This document shows, piece by piece, positions 8,941 through 17,881 of a stretch of DNA of 64,000 bases. The notes under the pieces were generated by a model. It worked only from the letters and a program-made list of their open reading frames with translations. It was not told the DNA's origin and did no database searches. This stretch comes from DATFNI01 sp963787205 (lineage in GTDB: Bacteria > Bacteroidota > Rhodothermia > Balneolales > DATFMH01), in NCBI GenBank assembly GCA_963787205.1, contig CAWBCD010000014.1, positions 124,001-188,000 of the forward strand. Reading direction: 5' to 3'. The first letter of the stretch is position 1. Each line of letters begins with the position of its first letter. The translations under genes were made by a program, and so were the position numbers.

Positions 8941-9326
8941 ACCCTTTTTCCTCTAAAAATATAAAAGTCTAAACCCGACGGTTTAGTTGCTGTTAAATGT
9001 CGTAAAAAAGATAATATCCGGAAGTTGCCAAATGAATCTTATGACCCGACCGGATAACAGCAAAGGCAGATCATCATTCAAAGAAGAGCGCTTTGATCTG
9101 TACCTGCTTCAACTAAAACCGTTGTTTAAACAAAAGGACAAATACCGAATAACAGGGCTAATAATATTGACTTTGCCATCGGAACACAAGTGAAATGTGC
9201 ATTATTTATCCCGTGCTTAGTCGACCGCTTATCGGTACAATTGAGTATCACTGTGTGTAGTAATCCTGGGAATTGATGTTGACCAGTAGTGCGGACAATT
9301 AGTGACTTTCATCCATTCCGAACGGG
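8941..9326. other. Intergenic region, no gene recognised
   Basis: Apart from the Shine-Dalgarno of the leftward small membrane protein at the left edge (8950-8954), I see no convincing gene, RNA or repeat. A 68-codon open frame at 8987-9193 shows no recognisable family and no ribosome binding site. Confidence 0.4.
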
Positions 9327-10220
9327 TCAATTCTTTCTTGCGATGTATGTCAGGGAACTGCTTCTCTCCGGTTGTTGCTGACTTTTCAACCATGATTTAA
9401 ATCCAACCAGACCACCACGCAGATGAGGCAGGCTGTGATTCATATACTTTTCACTCAGCATACTGATATAGAAAGCATCGAAAGGCAGGAGTTTCAGGTT
9501 TTCGAGCCGGAATCCGTTATCTGCCAGGAGACGTCGTACCGTATCCGGAGAAAAATGCCAGAGATGTCGTGGCACATCATATGCTGCCCAATTTTCTTTA
9601 TAATAGCCGGCGTCAAGAGATGTGTAATTTGGAAGTGCGAGGACTAAATTACCGTCTTTTTTCAGAATACGATGAAACTGAGAGAGCGTTTCCTGGAAAT
9701 TGTGGATATGTTCGAGAACATGCCAGAGCGTTATCACATCGAAATGATCTTGCGGCAGCGACGACAATGTTTCGGGACTCTCCACGGTTAAACCGGTCCA
9801 TTCTTTTGCATAGTTACGGGCGCCCTCGTCGATCTCGATACCCTGTGCCTCCCATCCATGATTAGCCATATGCCGGATGAAATATCCGGTGCCGCTTCCA
9901 AAATCCAACAGCCGGCCGTTGGTCTTTCCCGTGAATTGCTGAACGGTTTTTCTTTTTGCCGGAAGCATGATCTGCCTGGCGAGATGATACAGCCGTGCCG
10001 TCAGGCCTTTTTTGGTATCGGAGTGGGAAATGTAGTACTGAGATTGATAGTAACGGCCGATCTCATCCGGTCCCGGTGCGTCTTGGGTGAAAACCAATCC
10101 ACAATTGTTGCAATGCAAAAGGTTGAACTCTTCATCGCTGACAAGGTGATCCGTACAGCTAAGATGATAACGGGTTTCGGATGAGTGACAAAGAGGACAA
10201 TTGACAGATGTTGATGACAT
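9327..10220 (-). CDS. Class I SAM-dependent methyltransferase with N-terminal zinc ribbon
   Basis: The first 45 residues carry two cysteine pairs (CPLCHSSETRY and LHCNNCGLVF), a zinc ribbon. A Rossmann methyltransferase follows: SAM motif LLDFGSGTGYFIRHM at about 95-110, acidic residue in GIEIDEG, and VITLWHVLEHIHN at about 160. This zinc-ribbon plus Methyltransf_23-type layout is common in sugar or lipid modification clusters, but no such cluster is next to it, so the substrate is unknown. The gene is divergent from the DUF1003 gene. Confidence 0.85.
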   Translation of the reverse strand: MSSTSVNCPLCHSSETRYHLSCTDHLVSDEEFNLLHCNNCGLVFTQDAPGPDEIGRYYQSQYYISHSDTKKGLTARLYHLARQIMLPAKRKTVQQFTGKTNGRLLDFGSGTGYFIRHMANHGWEAQGIEIDEGARNYAKEWTGLTVESPETLSSLPQDHFDVITLWHVLEHIHNFQETLSQFHRILKKDGNLVLALPNYTSLDAGYYKENWAAYDVPRHLWHFSPDTVRRLLADNGFRLENLKLLPFDAFYISMLSEKYMNHSLPHLRGGLVGFKSWLKSQQQPERSSSLTYIARKN

Positions 10221-10357
10221 GAGATCTTAAATCTATGAATAAAAATTTCTGAAAGATAGAAAAAATCGGATTTGATAAATGATAGTGGGATGTTGTACTT
10301 GAAAATGTAAATTACACGCTATATCCCAATCACTTATTACAACAGTTACATCGTCAT

Positions 10358-10933
10358 ATGGATACAGGAAATCAAAAACCCAGACCGGGCCAGATACGAC
10401 AATTGCTTGCCAAAGGATACCGTAATCTCAGCATCCAGGAACGAAAACTCGTCCGAAGCGTTTCTCAGACATTTCAATTATCCAGTCGAAATACGAATGA
10501 GTCATTCCATGAGCAAATGACGCTTGGTCAGCGTGTAGCTGATAAAGTGGCAACATTCGGCGGATCCTGGCCTTTTATCTTCATTTTTGGGGGATTTCTT
10601 ATTGTGTGGGTGATCCTGAATTCTGTAATTCTAATCCGCTATCATGACAGCTTCGATCCCTATCCTTACATCCTTCTGAATCTCTTTCTCTCGATGCTTG
10701 CTGCCATACAGGCCCCGGTGATTATGATGTCCCAGAACCGGCAGGTAGCCAAAGATCGCATGCAGGCAGACAACGATTATGCCGTCAATCTCAAAGCAGA
10801 GCTGGAGATTCTGCAGCTTCACGAAAAGATTGACGACCTGAGGGAACAGAAGTGGATGGAGCTGGTCAAAATGCAACAGGAACAGATTGAGATTCTCCAA
10901 AAGCTTTTACAGGAAAAGGATAAACAATCCTAA
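10358..10933 (+). CDS. DUF1003 family membrane protein
   Basis: A 191-residue protein with the DUF1003 core: LGQRVADKVATFGGSWPFI, then a membrane helix (FGGFLIVWVILNSVILI), then FDPYPYILLNLFLSMLAAIQAPVIMMSQNRQ with a second helix. The C-terminus (about 135-191) is a charged coiled coil, probably cytoplasmic. The family is conserved but uncharacterised. It converges with uvrA. Confidence 0.9.
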   Translation: MDTGNQKPRPGQIRQLLAKGYRNLSIQERKLVRSVSQTFQLSSRNTNESFHEQMTLGQRVADKVATFGGSWPFIFIFGGFLIVWVILNSVILIRYHDSFDPYPYILLNLFLSMLAAIQAPVIMMSQNRQVAKDRMQADNDYAVNLKAELEILQLHEKIDDLREQKWMELVKMQQEQIEILQKLLQEKDKQS

Positions 10934-10955
10934 TTCCAGATCTTCTATCTGGAAT
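10933..10955. terminator. Hairpin between convergent DUF1003 gene and uvrA
   Basis: Perfect 9-bp stem ATTCCAGAT / ATCTGGAAT with loop CTTCT, directly after the DUF1003 stop codon and before the end of uvrA. No T run follows on either side, so it is a weak candidate or an RNA 3'-end stabiliser. Confidence 0.4.
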
Positions 10956-10969
10956 CTAATGTCTAAACC

Positions 10970-13780
10970 CTAAGGTCTCAAAACTCCTCTGAGGTACTGC
11001 CCTGTGTAGCTATGCTCCAAGGCGGTCAGCTCTTCGGGGGTGCCTGTTGCGATCACCTTGCCGCCGGCAAAACCACCCTCGGGTCCAAGGTCGATCACCC
11101 AGTCTGCCGATTTGATAATATCCAGGTTGTGCTCGATGACGACTACCGTATGTCCGAGATCGACAAGCCGGTTGAATGAGTCGAGAAGTTTGCTGATATC
11201 CTCAAAATGAAGGCCGGTGGACGGCTCATCAAAGATGTACAGGGTTTTGCCTTGTGTTGGCTGGGATAGGTATTTGGCCAGTTTTACCCGTTGGGCTTCA
11301 CCACCGGACAGCGTTGTGGCACTCTGCCCCAGCTTCAGATAGCCCAGCCCCACATCTTCTAGCACTTTTAATCGATTGATGATTGATTCTTCATCCACAA
11401 AAAACTCGATGGCATCACTGACAGACATCTCCAGAACATCATAAATATTCTTGCCACGATACTTGACGGATAAGATATCGTGCTTATATCGTTTCCCATG
11501 ACATACCTCGCAGGGCAGTTCAATATCGGCCAGGAACTGCATCTCGATCTTCTGGACGCCCTCTCCCTGACAGGCTTCGCAACGACCACCAGGGACATTG
11601 AATGAAAAATGCCCTGCCGTAAATCCCATGATCCTGGCCTGGCGTGTATTGGCAAAAACGTCGCGGATGCCATCGAAAGCCTTGATATAGGTGGCTGGAT
11701 TAGAGCGGGATGATCTCCCGATGGGGGATTGATCGACCATCTCGACCGATTCGATATGTTGCAAACCTGAAAGTCTCTTGAATCGTCCAACCGGACCACT
11801 GTATGATCCCATCTCTTTCATAATGCCGCCATACAGCGTATCGTGAACTAGCGTGGATTTTCCCGAACCGCTAACTCCGGTAACGCAAGTGAACACTCCC
11901 AGCGGAAACGTGGCGCTTATATTTTTGAGGTTGTGCTCGGTTGCTCCTTCGATCTCAATCCGTTGTCCATTGCCTTTCCGGCGTTTTTCAGGAACAGCGA
12001 TGGAAACCCGGCCACTCAGGTATTTTCCGGTCAGGTTGTTTGTCTTAAGCAGTTGATCATAATTGCCTTCAAATGTGACCTCGCCACCGTAACTTCCGGC
12101 AAAGGGACCGATATCGATTATATGATCGGCGGCCCGCATCATCTCCGGGTCGTGTTCGACAACTAACAGGGTGTTGCCGATGTCCCTTAAAGACTGAAGG
12201 ATATTGATCAACCGGTCGTTGTCGCGTGGATGCAGTCCGATCGTGGGTTCATCCAGCACATACAGACTGCCAATCAAAGAGCTTCCCAGGGCATTGGCCA
12301 GGTTTATGCGCTGCGCTTCTCCGCCGCTCAGAGTGTTGGTCAGGCGGTTGAGCGTCAGGTATTCCAATCCGACCTCATCCAGGTACTTCAGGCGTTTTCG
12401 TATCTCATAGACAATCTGATCGGCGACTTTCTGGTGGAAGGTCGAAAGTTCGAGATTGTCGAAGAAGTTCCTAGCATGGCCGATGGTCATCTCTGTGATT
12501 TGCCCGATATGCATGTCGTTGATCTTTACATACAAGGCGTCTTTACGTATCCGGTAGCCATCACATTCCGGGCAGCGTGCATATCCGCGGTAGCGCGCAT
12601 AAAAAACGCGCATGTGCACTTTATAAAACTCTTTTTTAATCTCCTCGAAGAACCCATTGATTCCGATGTATTCATCCTGCCCATTCCACAGCTTTTTTCT
12701 GATGTCGGGTGTCAAGTTCCGGTATGGAGTGTCAATCGACCAGCTATTACGGGCGGCAACCTTGATGAGGTCCTTAAGATGAGCGCTGAAACGAGGCGAA
12801 ATGAATGGAGCGATACATCCATCACGAATGGTCATATCAGGATCGGGAATGACCTTATCCTCATCGATACCGGCAACGCGACCAAATCCTTCGCACTTCG
12901 GGCAGGCTCCGAAAGGATTGTTGAAGGAAAACATCTGTGGGGTCGGCTCCTCGAACTCCATGCCGTCCAGTTCAAAACGCTCACTGTAATTCAGCGCTTC
13001 CCCGGCACGAATCCTGACAACGCATCGGCCGTTGCCTTCCTTGAACGCCGTCTCCAGGGAATCGGTCAGGCGGCTGCGCGAATCGGCATCGTCTTTTTTG
13101 ATGCTCAGCCGATCGACAAGTACATACGGTGGTTGTTTCTGCAATTTTTTGAAATCCGGCTCGTCCAGCGTCAGATCGGTCATTGTTTCATCTTCCGAAA
13201 GGAGCCGGGTGAAACCTTTCTCCTTGAGTACCTGAAGTTCTTCCTCGAGTTTCTTCTTCGTATGATGAGGCAAAGGAAAGAGGACATAAAATTTTGTACC
13301 CTCTTCGAGCTCGCCGATCAGTTCATCTGCAGTACTTTGCGGAGTGTCTTTTTTTACAGCGCGACCGGATACAGGAGAATAGGTGGTGCCAACACGGGCA
13401 TATAAAAGTCGCAGGTAATCGTAAATCTCTGTCGTTGTACCGACGGTGGACCTTGGGTTGGTTGTCGTGTTTTTTTGCTGAATCGCCATAGCTGGTGAGA
13501 TTCCCTGCATGAAATCTACATCCGGCTTATCCATACGCTGCAGGAACTGACGCGCATAGCTGGAGAGACTCTCAACGTAGCGACGCTGACCTTCAGCATA
13601 GACGGTATCGAAGACGAGACTGGATTTGCCGGATCCGGACACACCGGTAACGACCGTAAGTTTATTACGAGGAATCGTTACATCGATATTTTTGAGATTG
13701 TGAACACGCGCCCCTTTAACAACAATAGGACGGTCACTGCCGGCTTTGGTCAGGGCCGGTGTTTCGGTCGATTTGGGCAT
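10970..13780 (-). CDS. uvrA: Excinuclease ABC subunit A
   Basis: DNA damage recognition ATPase of nucleotide excision repair; as a dimer it loads UvrB on damaged DNA. It has two ABC ATPase halves: Walker A GVSGSGKSSL at about residue 45 and GVSGSGKSTL at about 633, and signature LSGGEAQR at about 480 and 822. Zinc-binding cysteine sets are visible in CPKCEGFG, CPECDGYR and CEACQGEG/CEVCHGKR. The length of 936 residues is full. Its partner uvrB is in this window at 34.5 kb but not in an operon with it. No uvrC is present. A long open frame on the opposite strand is a shadow. Confidence 0.98.
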   Translation of the reverse strand: MPKSTETPALTKAGSDRPIVVKGARVHNLKNIDVTIPRNKLTVVTGVSGSGKSSLVFDTVYAEGQRRYVESLSSYARQFLQRMDKPDVDFMQGISPAMAIQQKNTTTNPRSTVGTTTEIYDYLRLLYARVGTTYSPVSGRAVKKDTPQSTADELIGELEEGTKFYVLFPLPHHTKKKLEEELQVLKEKGFTRLLSEDETMTDLTLDEPDFKKLQKQPPYVLVDRLSIKKDDADSRSRLTDSLETAFKEGNGRCVVRIRAGEALNYSERFELDGMEFEEPTPQMFSFNNPFGACPKCEGFGRVAGIDEDKVIPDPDMTIRDGCIAPFISPRFSAHLKDLIKVAARNSWSIDTPYRNLTPDIRKKLWNGQDEYIGINGFFEEIKKEFYKVHMRVFYARYRGYARCPECDGYRIRKDALYVKINDMHIGQITEMTIGHARNFFDNLELSTFHQKVADQIVYEIRKRLKYLDEVGLEYLTLNRLTNTLSGGEAQRINLANALGSSLIGSLYVLDEPTIGLHPRDNDRLINILQSLRDIGNTLLVVEHDPEMMRAADHIIDIGPFAGSYGGEVTFEGNYDQLLKTNNLTGKYLSGRVSIAVPEKRRKGNGQRIEIEGATEHNLKNISATFPLGVFTCVTGVSGSGKSTLVHDTLYGGIMKEMGSYSGPVGRFKRLSGLQHIESVEMVDQSPIGRSSRSNPATYIKAFDGIRDVFANTRQARIMGFTAGHFSFNVPGGRCEACQGEGVQKIEMQFLADIELPCEVCHGKRYKHDILSVKYRGKNIYDVLEMSVSDAIEFFVDEESIINRLKVLEDVGLGYLKLGQSATTLSGGEAQRVKLAKYLSQPTQGKTLYIFDEPSTGLHFEDISKLLDSFNRLVDLGHTVVVIEHNLDIIKSADWVIDLGPEGGFAGGKVIATGTPEELTALEHSYTGQYLRGVLRP

Positions 13781-14112
13781 AAAACGGGATCATGTCAGAT
13801 GCTGAGTCAAATAAGTAAAGATACGAAAATACCTGTGTTGGTGCTTACTCATAATGTTACTTTTGTTATGCAACGTGGGAATAACGAGGATAAACGATAA
13901 AGGATTCCATTTGGTTTATTGGGTAGTTTGTTTGATTATACGCCTCAAATGGACTGCATATTCAGCATATCACATTGTTTTTATTGCAATAAAATGAGGA
14001 GTTATGGAGTGATTATTTGGCGTTTACTTTTCGCCAGTACTTTTGTAACCTTAGGTCACTATACGGGTATGAAGAGTCTGATATCTTTTTTTCACCCTAA
14101 ATCGTAAAGATT
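13781..14112. other. Divergent promoter region of uvrA and cydA
   Basis: 332 bases that must carry the promoters of both genes. A weak hairpin GGCG...CGCC lies near 14018. An open frame (13919-14107) ends five bases before cydA, but it has no clear family and only a weak start, so I do not call it a gene. Confidence 0.4.
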
Positions 14113-15450
14113 ATGGTTTATATACTGTACGATCGTTTGCAGTTCGCCTTTACGATCAGCTTTCATTATCTCTTTCCCCAGCTGACCATGGGGTTGGCCC
14201 TGCTCATCGTAATTCTCAAGTCGTTGGCTATAAAAAAGGGGGATGAACGATTCAATATCGCCGCCCGGTTCTGGGCAAAGATTTTTGCTGTCAATTTTGT
14301 CATTGGTGTTGTAACCGGAATCCCAATGGAGTTTCAGTTCGGAACAAACTGGGCCCGGTTTTCCGAACTTACCGGAGGCGTTATTGGACAGACACTGGCG
14401 ATGGAAGGAATGTTTTCCTTCTTTCTCGAATCAAGCTTTTTGGGATTATTCCTGTTCGGCGAAAAAAAACTGGGTCCGAAGTTGCACTGGATGAGTGCAT
14501 TCCTGGTTTGGCTGGGCTCATGGTTGAGTGGGTACCTGATTGTGGCCACCAACGCCTGGATGCAAAACCCTGTGGGTTATGAGATAATGGCCAACGGCAA
14601 GTTTGCGCTGAACAATTACTGGGCTTTGATCCTGAATCCATGGGCTCTCTGGCAGTATACCCACACAATGATCGGGGCTGTGGTGACCGCATCATTTGTT
14701 ATGGCTGGCGTTGGAGCCTTTTACATCCTGAGCGAGCGGGAGGATACCGAGTGGGGTAAACTCTTCGTTCGATTCGGGGTAATTTCAGGAGTGATTGCCA
14801 GTTGCCTGATGGCATTTCCGACCGGCGATCAACAGGCACAGATGGTCGACAGGCATCAACCGGCGACCATGGCCGCTATGGAGGGTATTTTTCACACCCA
14901 GAGGGAAGCGCCTATCATCTTCGTCGGTCAGCCGAACATGGAGAAAAAACGACTCGACAACCCGCTCTATATGCCGGGCATCCTGAGCTTCCTGACTTAC
15001 CGGCGTTTTACTGCTGAAGTGAAAGGAATGGACGCATTTAAACCGGACCAATTACCCGATAATGTGCCGCTCCTCTACTACGCCTATCATATCATGGTGG
15101 GTTTGGGCACCCTGTTCATTACCCTTCTGCTGATAGCCGTCTACATGCTCTGGCGGGGCTCGTTATTCCGAAGCCGGTGGATGCTATGGTTGTTAATCAT
15201 CGCGGTGCCGTTTCCATATCTTGCCAATACAGCCGGATGGATGACCGCCGAACTTGGCCGGCAACCTTGGCTTGTGCACGGATTGCTACGGACAACTGCC
15301 GGGGCCTCGCCGACGGTATCAGCCGGTAATACATTATTTACGCTGATCGGATTTATGGGGATGTATTTCCTCATAGGTGTTCTGTTCCTCGTTCTGGTCG
15401 GGGCAATCATCCGTAAAGGACCACAACCCGAAACCACAAATGCCGGATGA
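14113..15450 (+). CDS. cydA: Cytochrome bd-type quinol oxidase subunit I
   Basis: Catalytic subunit of the terminal oxidase that oxidises quinol and reduces O2 to water with high affinity and low sensitivity to nitric oxide and cyanide. Visible family marks: RLQFAFTISFHYLFP with the heme ligand H18, the helix GQTLAMEGMFSFFLESSFLGLF, and FPTGDQQAQMV. At 445 residues it is shorter than E. coli CydA, which fits the short quinol-loop type. Its last four bases (ATGA) overlap the start of cydB, so the two are translationally coupled. An oxygen-limited or nitrosative lifestyle would also suit the ric gene at 32 kb. Confidence 0.96.
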   Translation: MVYILYDRLQFAFTISFHYLFPQLTMGLALLIVILKSLAIKKGDERFNIAARFWAKIFAVNFVIGVVTGIPMEFQFGTNWARFSELTGGVIGQTLAMEGMFSFFLESSFLGLFLFGEKKLGPKLHWMSAFLVWLGSWLSGYLIVATNAWMQNPVGYEIMANGKFALNNYWALILNPWALWQYTHTMIGAVVTASFVMAGVGAFYILSEREDTEWGKLFVRFGVISGVIASCLMAFPTGDQQAQMVDRHQPATMAAMEGIFHTQREAPIIFVGQPNMEKKRLDNPLYMPGILSFLTYRRFTAEVKGMDAFKPDQLPDNVPLLYYAYHIMVGLGTLFITLLLIAVYMLWRGSLFRSRWMLWLLIIAVPFPYLANTAGWMTAELGRQPWLVHGLLRTTAGASPTVSAGNTLFTLIGFMGMYFLIGVLFLVLVGAIIRKGPQPETTNAG

Positions 15451-16520
15451 CTATGGAAGCTCTTTGGATGATTCTTGTTTCATTTATGATAACTATGTTC
15501 GTTGTTCTGGACGGCTTTGATCTGGGAGCCGGAATGGTTTATTGGTTTTTTGCTAAAGACGAACATGAACGGCAGCTCATCAAAAACAGCATCGGTCCTT
15601 TTTGGGATGGGAACGAGGTGTGGCTGCTGGCTGGCGGCGGAACTCTCTTTTTCGCATTTCCGCTGGTTTACTCGAGTTCTTTCAGTGGCTTTTACCTTCC
15701 CCTGATCATTCTGCTGTGGCTGCTCATGTTGCGCGGTATCAGTCTAGAGCTTCGAAATCATGTAGAACATGTCATCTGGAAAGGATTTCTGGATTTCTGG
15801 TTTGGCATCTCAGCTCTTCTGATTGCTCTATTTCTGGGTGCTGCTCTTGGCAATGTAGTGCGTGGAGTGAACCTGGGGGGTGTTGTAAATGGCGTCGCTC
15901 AATACGACCCGGCATATTTCTTCGCACCTCTATGGAGTAACTTTTCACCTTATGGAGATGTTGGGGTATTGGATTGGTTTACGGTTACAATGGGCCTGAC
16001 CGCAGTGATCGTAATCTTCTTTCATGGATCAGCCTGGATTATCAAGAAAACAGAAAGCCCTCTAAACGACAGGTTGAGAAGCTTCGGATCAAAGTGGTCG
16101 TGGCTTATCCCGATTCTGGTGGTGATTACCTCCTGGATGATGTTCTTTGTCAGACCCGTTTTCTTTGCCAATTACTATCATCATATCTACTGGTACATTT
16201 TCCCGGCGATTGGGATTGGAGCCAGTTTTCTGTTGCCCAATGCGTTTAAAAAAGGCTCAGATGGGAAGCCGTTTGTCTACTCATCAGTCTTCATTTTCTT
16301 CATGCTCATCTCAACTCTTATTGGGATGTATCCGATACTGTTGCCTTCAACAAACAAGGTAAATCCTCCGCTTGATATTTATAACAGTGCCGCCGGACAT
16401 TATGGACTCGTGGTTGGGTTGGTATGGTGGATTATCGCCATCATTCTCGTCGCCATCTACTTTACCTATATTCACAAGATATTTGCCGGGAAAATGACTG
16501 AGGATACAGTCCACTACTAA
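15447..16520 (+). CDS. cydB: Cytochrome bd-type quinol oxidase subunit II
   Basis: Second subunit of the bd oxidase, 357 residues. The N-terminus shows the family pattern MVLDGFDLGAGMVYWF followed by GPFWDGNEVWLLAGGGTLFFAFP, and about eight membrane helices follow. It starts inside the cydA stop codon. No cydX-like small gene or cydCD transporter follows. The downstream 343 bases contain a dispersed repeat rather than another operon gene. Confidence 0.95.
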   Translation: MTMEALWMILVSFMITMFVVLDGFDLGAGMVYWFFAKDEHERQLIKNSIGPFWDGNEVWLLAGGGTLFFAFPLVYSSSFSGFYLPLIILLWLLMLRGISLELRNHVEHVIWKGFLDFWFGISALLIALFLGAALGNVVRGVNLGGVVNGVAQYDPAYFFAPLWSNFSPYGDVGVLDWFTVTMGLTAVIVIFFHGSAWIIKKTESPLNDRLRSFGSKWSWLIPILVVITSWMMFFVRPVFFANYYHHIYWYIFPAIGIGASFLLPNAFKKGSDGKPFVYSSVFIFFMLISTLIGMYPILLPSTNKVNPPLDIYNSAAGHYGLVVGLVWWIIAIILVAIYFTYIHKIFAGKMTEDTVHY

Positions 16521-16863
16521 TGCTGGACCTGATATAATATAAAATGACTATCTGTAAATAGTACAGCAACTGCATACCTGAGGTTTACATTCGGGATTCT
16601 CTGGAAACCACATCCCGATTCATCGGGAAAAGCAGGCACGATGTACACAGAGAAATATGACGGAAATCCCTGTGTTCTCTGCGTAATTCTCCGTGTCTCC
16701 AGTGGTTTCTATTACCCGTGTGCGATTTCCAGGCACTTATAGGTCTCGGATAGTCATTATTTGTCAAATTAGTAACTGCATAATTTGGCTGCCGCGGAAC
16801 GTTTGTATTATTTTCTGCCTCTCTATCAGTGTTCAGGGATTTACAATAAATCAAACTCATTAC
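16521..16863. repeat. Intergenic region with a dispersed ACGGAGA/CTCCGTGT-type repeat
   Basis: Between cydB and the exporter gene. It contains a perfect 7-bp palindrome TCCCGAT-TC-ATCGGGA (16613-16628). A degenerate C/T-G/T-rich segment follows at 16668-16709 (tgtgttctctgcg...ctccgtgtctccagtgg), of a type I have seen dispersed in many bacterial genomes. A related shorter segment lies at 36686-36722. No gene recognised. Confidence 0.45.
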
Positions 16864-17754
16864 ATGCCAGCGAATTCCGATTCTTCATCGCCTTTGTCCA
16901 AAGGACCCATCATTGCGTTTGGTCTTCTCGCCATAATGTGGGGGTACAATTGGGTGATCATGAAGATTGCCATGCAATATTGCTCTCCAATGTATTTTGC
17001 ATTATTCCGGGTTGGTGGGGGTGCGGTAGTCTTGTTGTCGGTGGTTGTGGCCATTCGCGGGCCGCTGAAATTACGCTATCCCGGTCGGGTTCTGTTGCTC
17101 GGGCTATTGCAAACGACGAGTTACATCGGGTTGATATCGTGGGCTGTGGCTCACGGAGAAGCCAGTAAAAGTGCCATTTTTGCCTATACCATGCCGTTCT
17201 GGGTCATTTTACTGTCGTGGCCATTCCTGGGAGAGCGGGTAAAGGGATTACAGTGGCTGGCTGTCATCATGGCTTTTGCGGGACTGATCCTGATTGTGAA
17301 ACCGTGGGTGATAGGAGGCGGATTAAAGGACAATATTCTTGGGATTACAGCTGGTCTGGCATGGGGCGCGAGTGTCATCGTCTTCAAAAAAATACCAACT
17401 AAGGGGATGAAGGAGCTGCTTTCCATTACCGGTTGGCAGATGGTTTTTGGCTTGCCTTTGCTGATACTGGCGGCTTATGCCTTACCGGAACCTCCAATTC
17501 AGTGGAATGGCGTGTTGGTGTTGGCTGTCGTTTATAATATCATCGCTGCCACTGCCATTGCATGGGTTCTCTGGTATTACCTTTTGCAGCGGTTGCCTGC
17601 AAACGTCAGCAGTTTTTCCGTGTTGATTGTTCCGGTTGTCGGTGTGGTGGCTGCGTGGATTCAATTGGGTGAACAACCTGGTCCCATCTCCGGAACAGGT
17701 ATGATCCTGATGGTGGTCGCGCTGGCATTGACCGCGATTCTCGGGAATCGATAG
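16864..17754 (+). CDS. EamA/DMT-superfamily exporter
   Basis: A 296-residue inner-membrane protein with ten predicted helices in two EamA repeats: the first from AFGLLAIMWGYNWVIMKIAM, the second from LGITAGLAWGASVIVFKKI. Members export amino acids, metabolites or sugars by drug/metabolite-transporter exchange; the substrate cannot be read here. ATG 16864 begins a short polar leader before the first helix. The frame is open to 16693 but that part runs through repeat-type sequence, so I reject the longer start. Confidence 0.9.
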   Translation: MPANSDSSSPLSKGPIIAFGLLAIMWGYNWVIMKIAMQYCSPMYFALFRVGGGAVVLLSVVVAIRGPLKLRYPGRVLLLGLLQTTSYIGLISWAVAHGEASKSAIFAYTMPFWVILLSWPFLGERVKGLQWLAVIMAFAGLILIVKPWVIGGGLKDNILGITAGLAWGASVIVFKKIPTKGMKELLSITGWQMVFGLPLLILAAYALPEPPIQWNGVLVLAVVYNIIAATAIAWVLWYYLLQRLPANVSSFSVLIVPVVGVVAAWIQLGEQPGPISGTGMILMVVALALTAILGNR

Positions 17755-17758
17755 CCAA

Positions 17759-17786
17759 TAAAAAAAGGCCGTTATCACTAACGGCC
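17759..17786 (-). terminator. Rho-independent terminator of the DUF4097 gene
   Basis: Perfect stem GGCCGTTA-TCAC-TAACGGCC (17767-17786). On the minus strand it is followed by a run of T (the A run at 17760-17766), so it best ends leftward transcription from the DUF4097 gene. It can also act on the rightward exporter gene, which stops at 17754. Confidence 0.75.
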
Positions 17787-17881
17787 CATCTCAAAATATT
17801 CTCCAGTAAGTAAAGATCGAGCATTTATCGGTTGATACTGTCTATTATCTCGATACTCGATACTCAATACTACTTACTCTT

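Noticed and set aside
8987..9193. 68-codon frame between the receptor-linked protein and the methyltransferase
   Set aside because: No family character and no ribosome binding site.
12230..13405. 391-codon open frame on the strand opposite uvrA
   Set aside because: It lies wholly inside the strongly conserved uvrA gene, has no recognisable domain, and is explained by codon bias of the true gene.
13919..14107. Small hydrophobic open frame ending five bases before cydA
   Set aside because: I considered a small oxidase-associated protein, but it does not resemble CydX or the DUF4492 family and has no good start; the GAGGAG nearby leads to an immediate stop.
16693..16863. N-terminal extension of the EamA exporter
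   Set aside because: The extra 57 codons overlap dispersed-repeat sequence and lack homology to the family; ATG 16864 gives the normal length.
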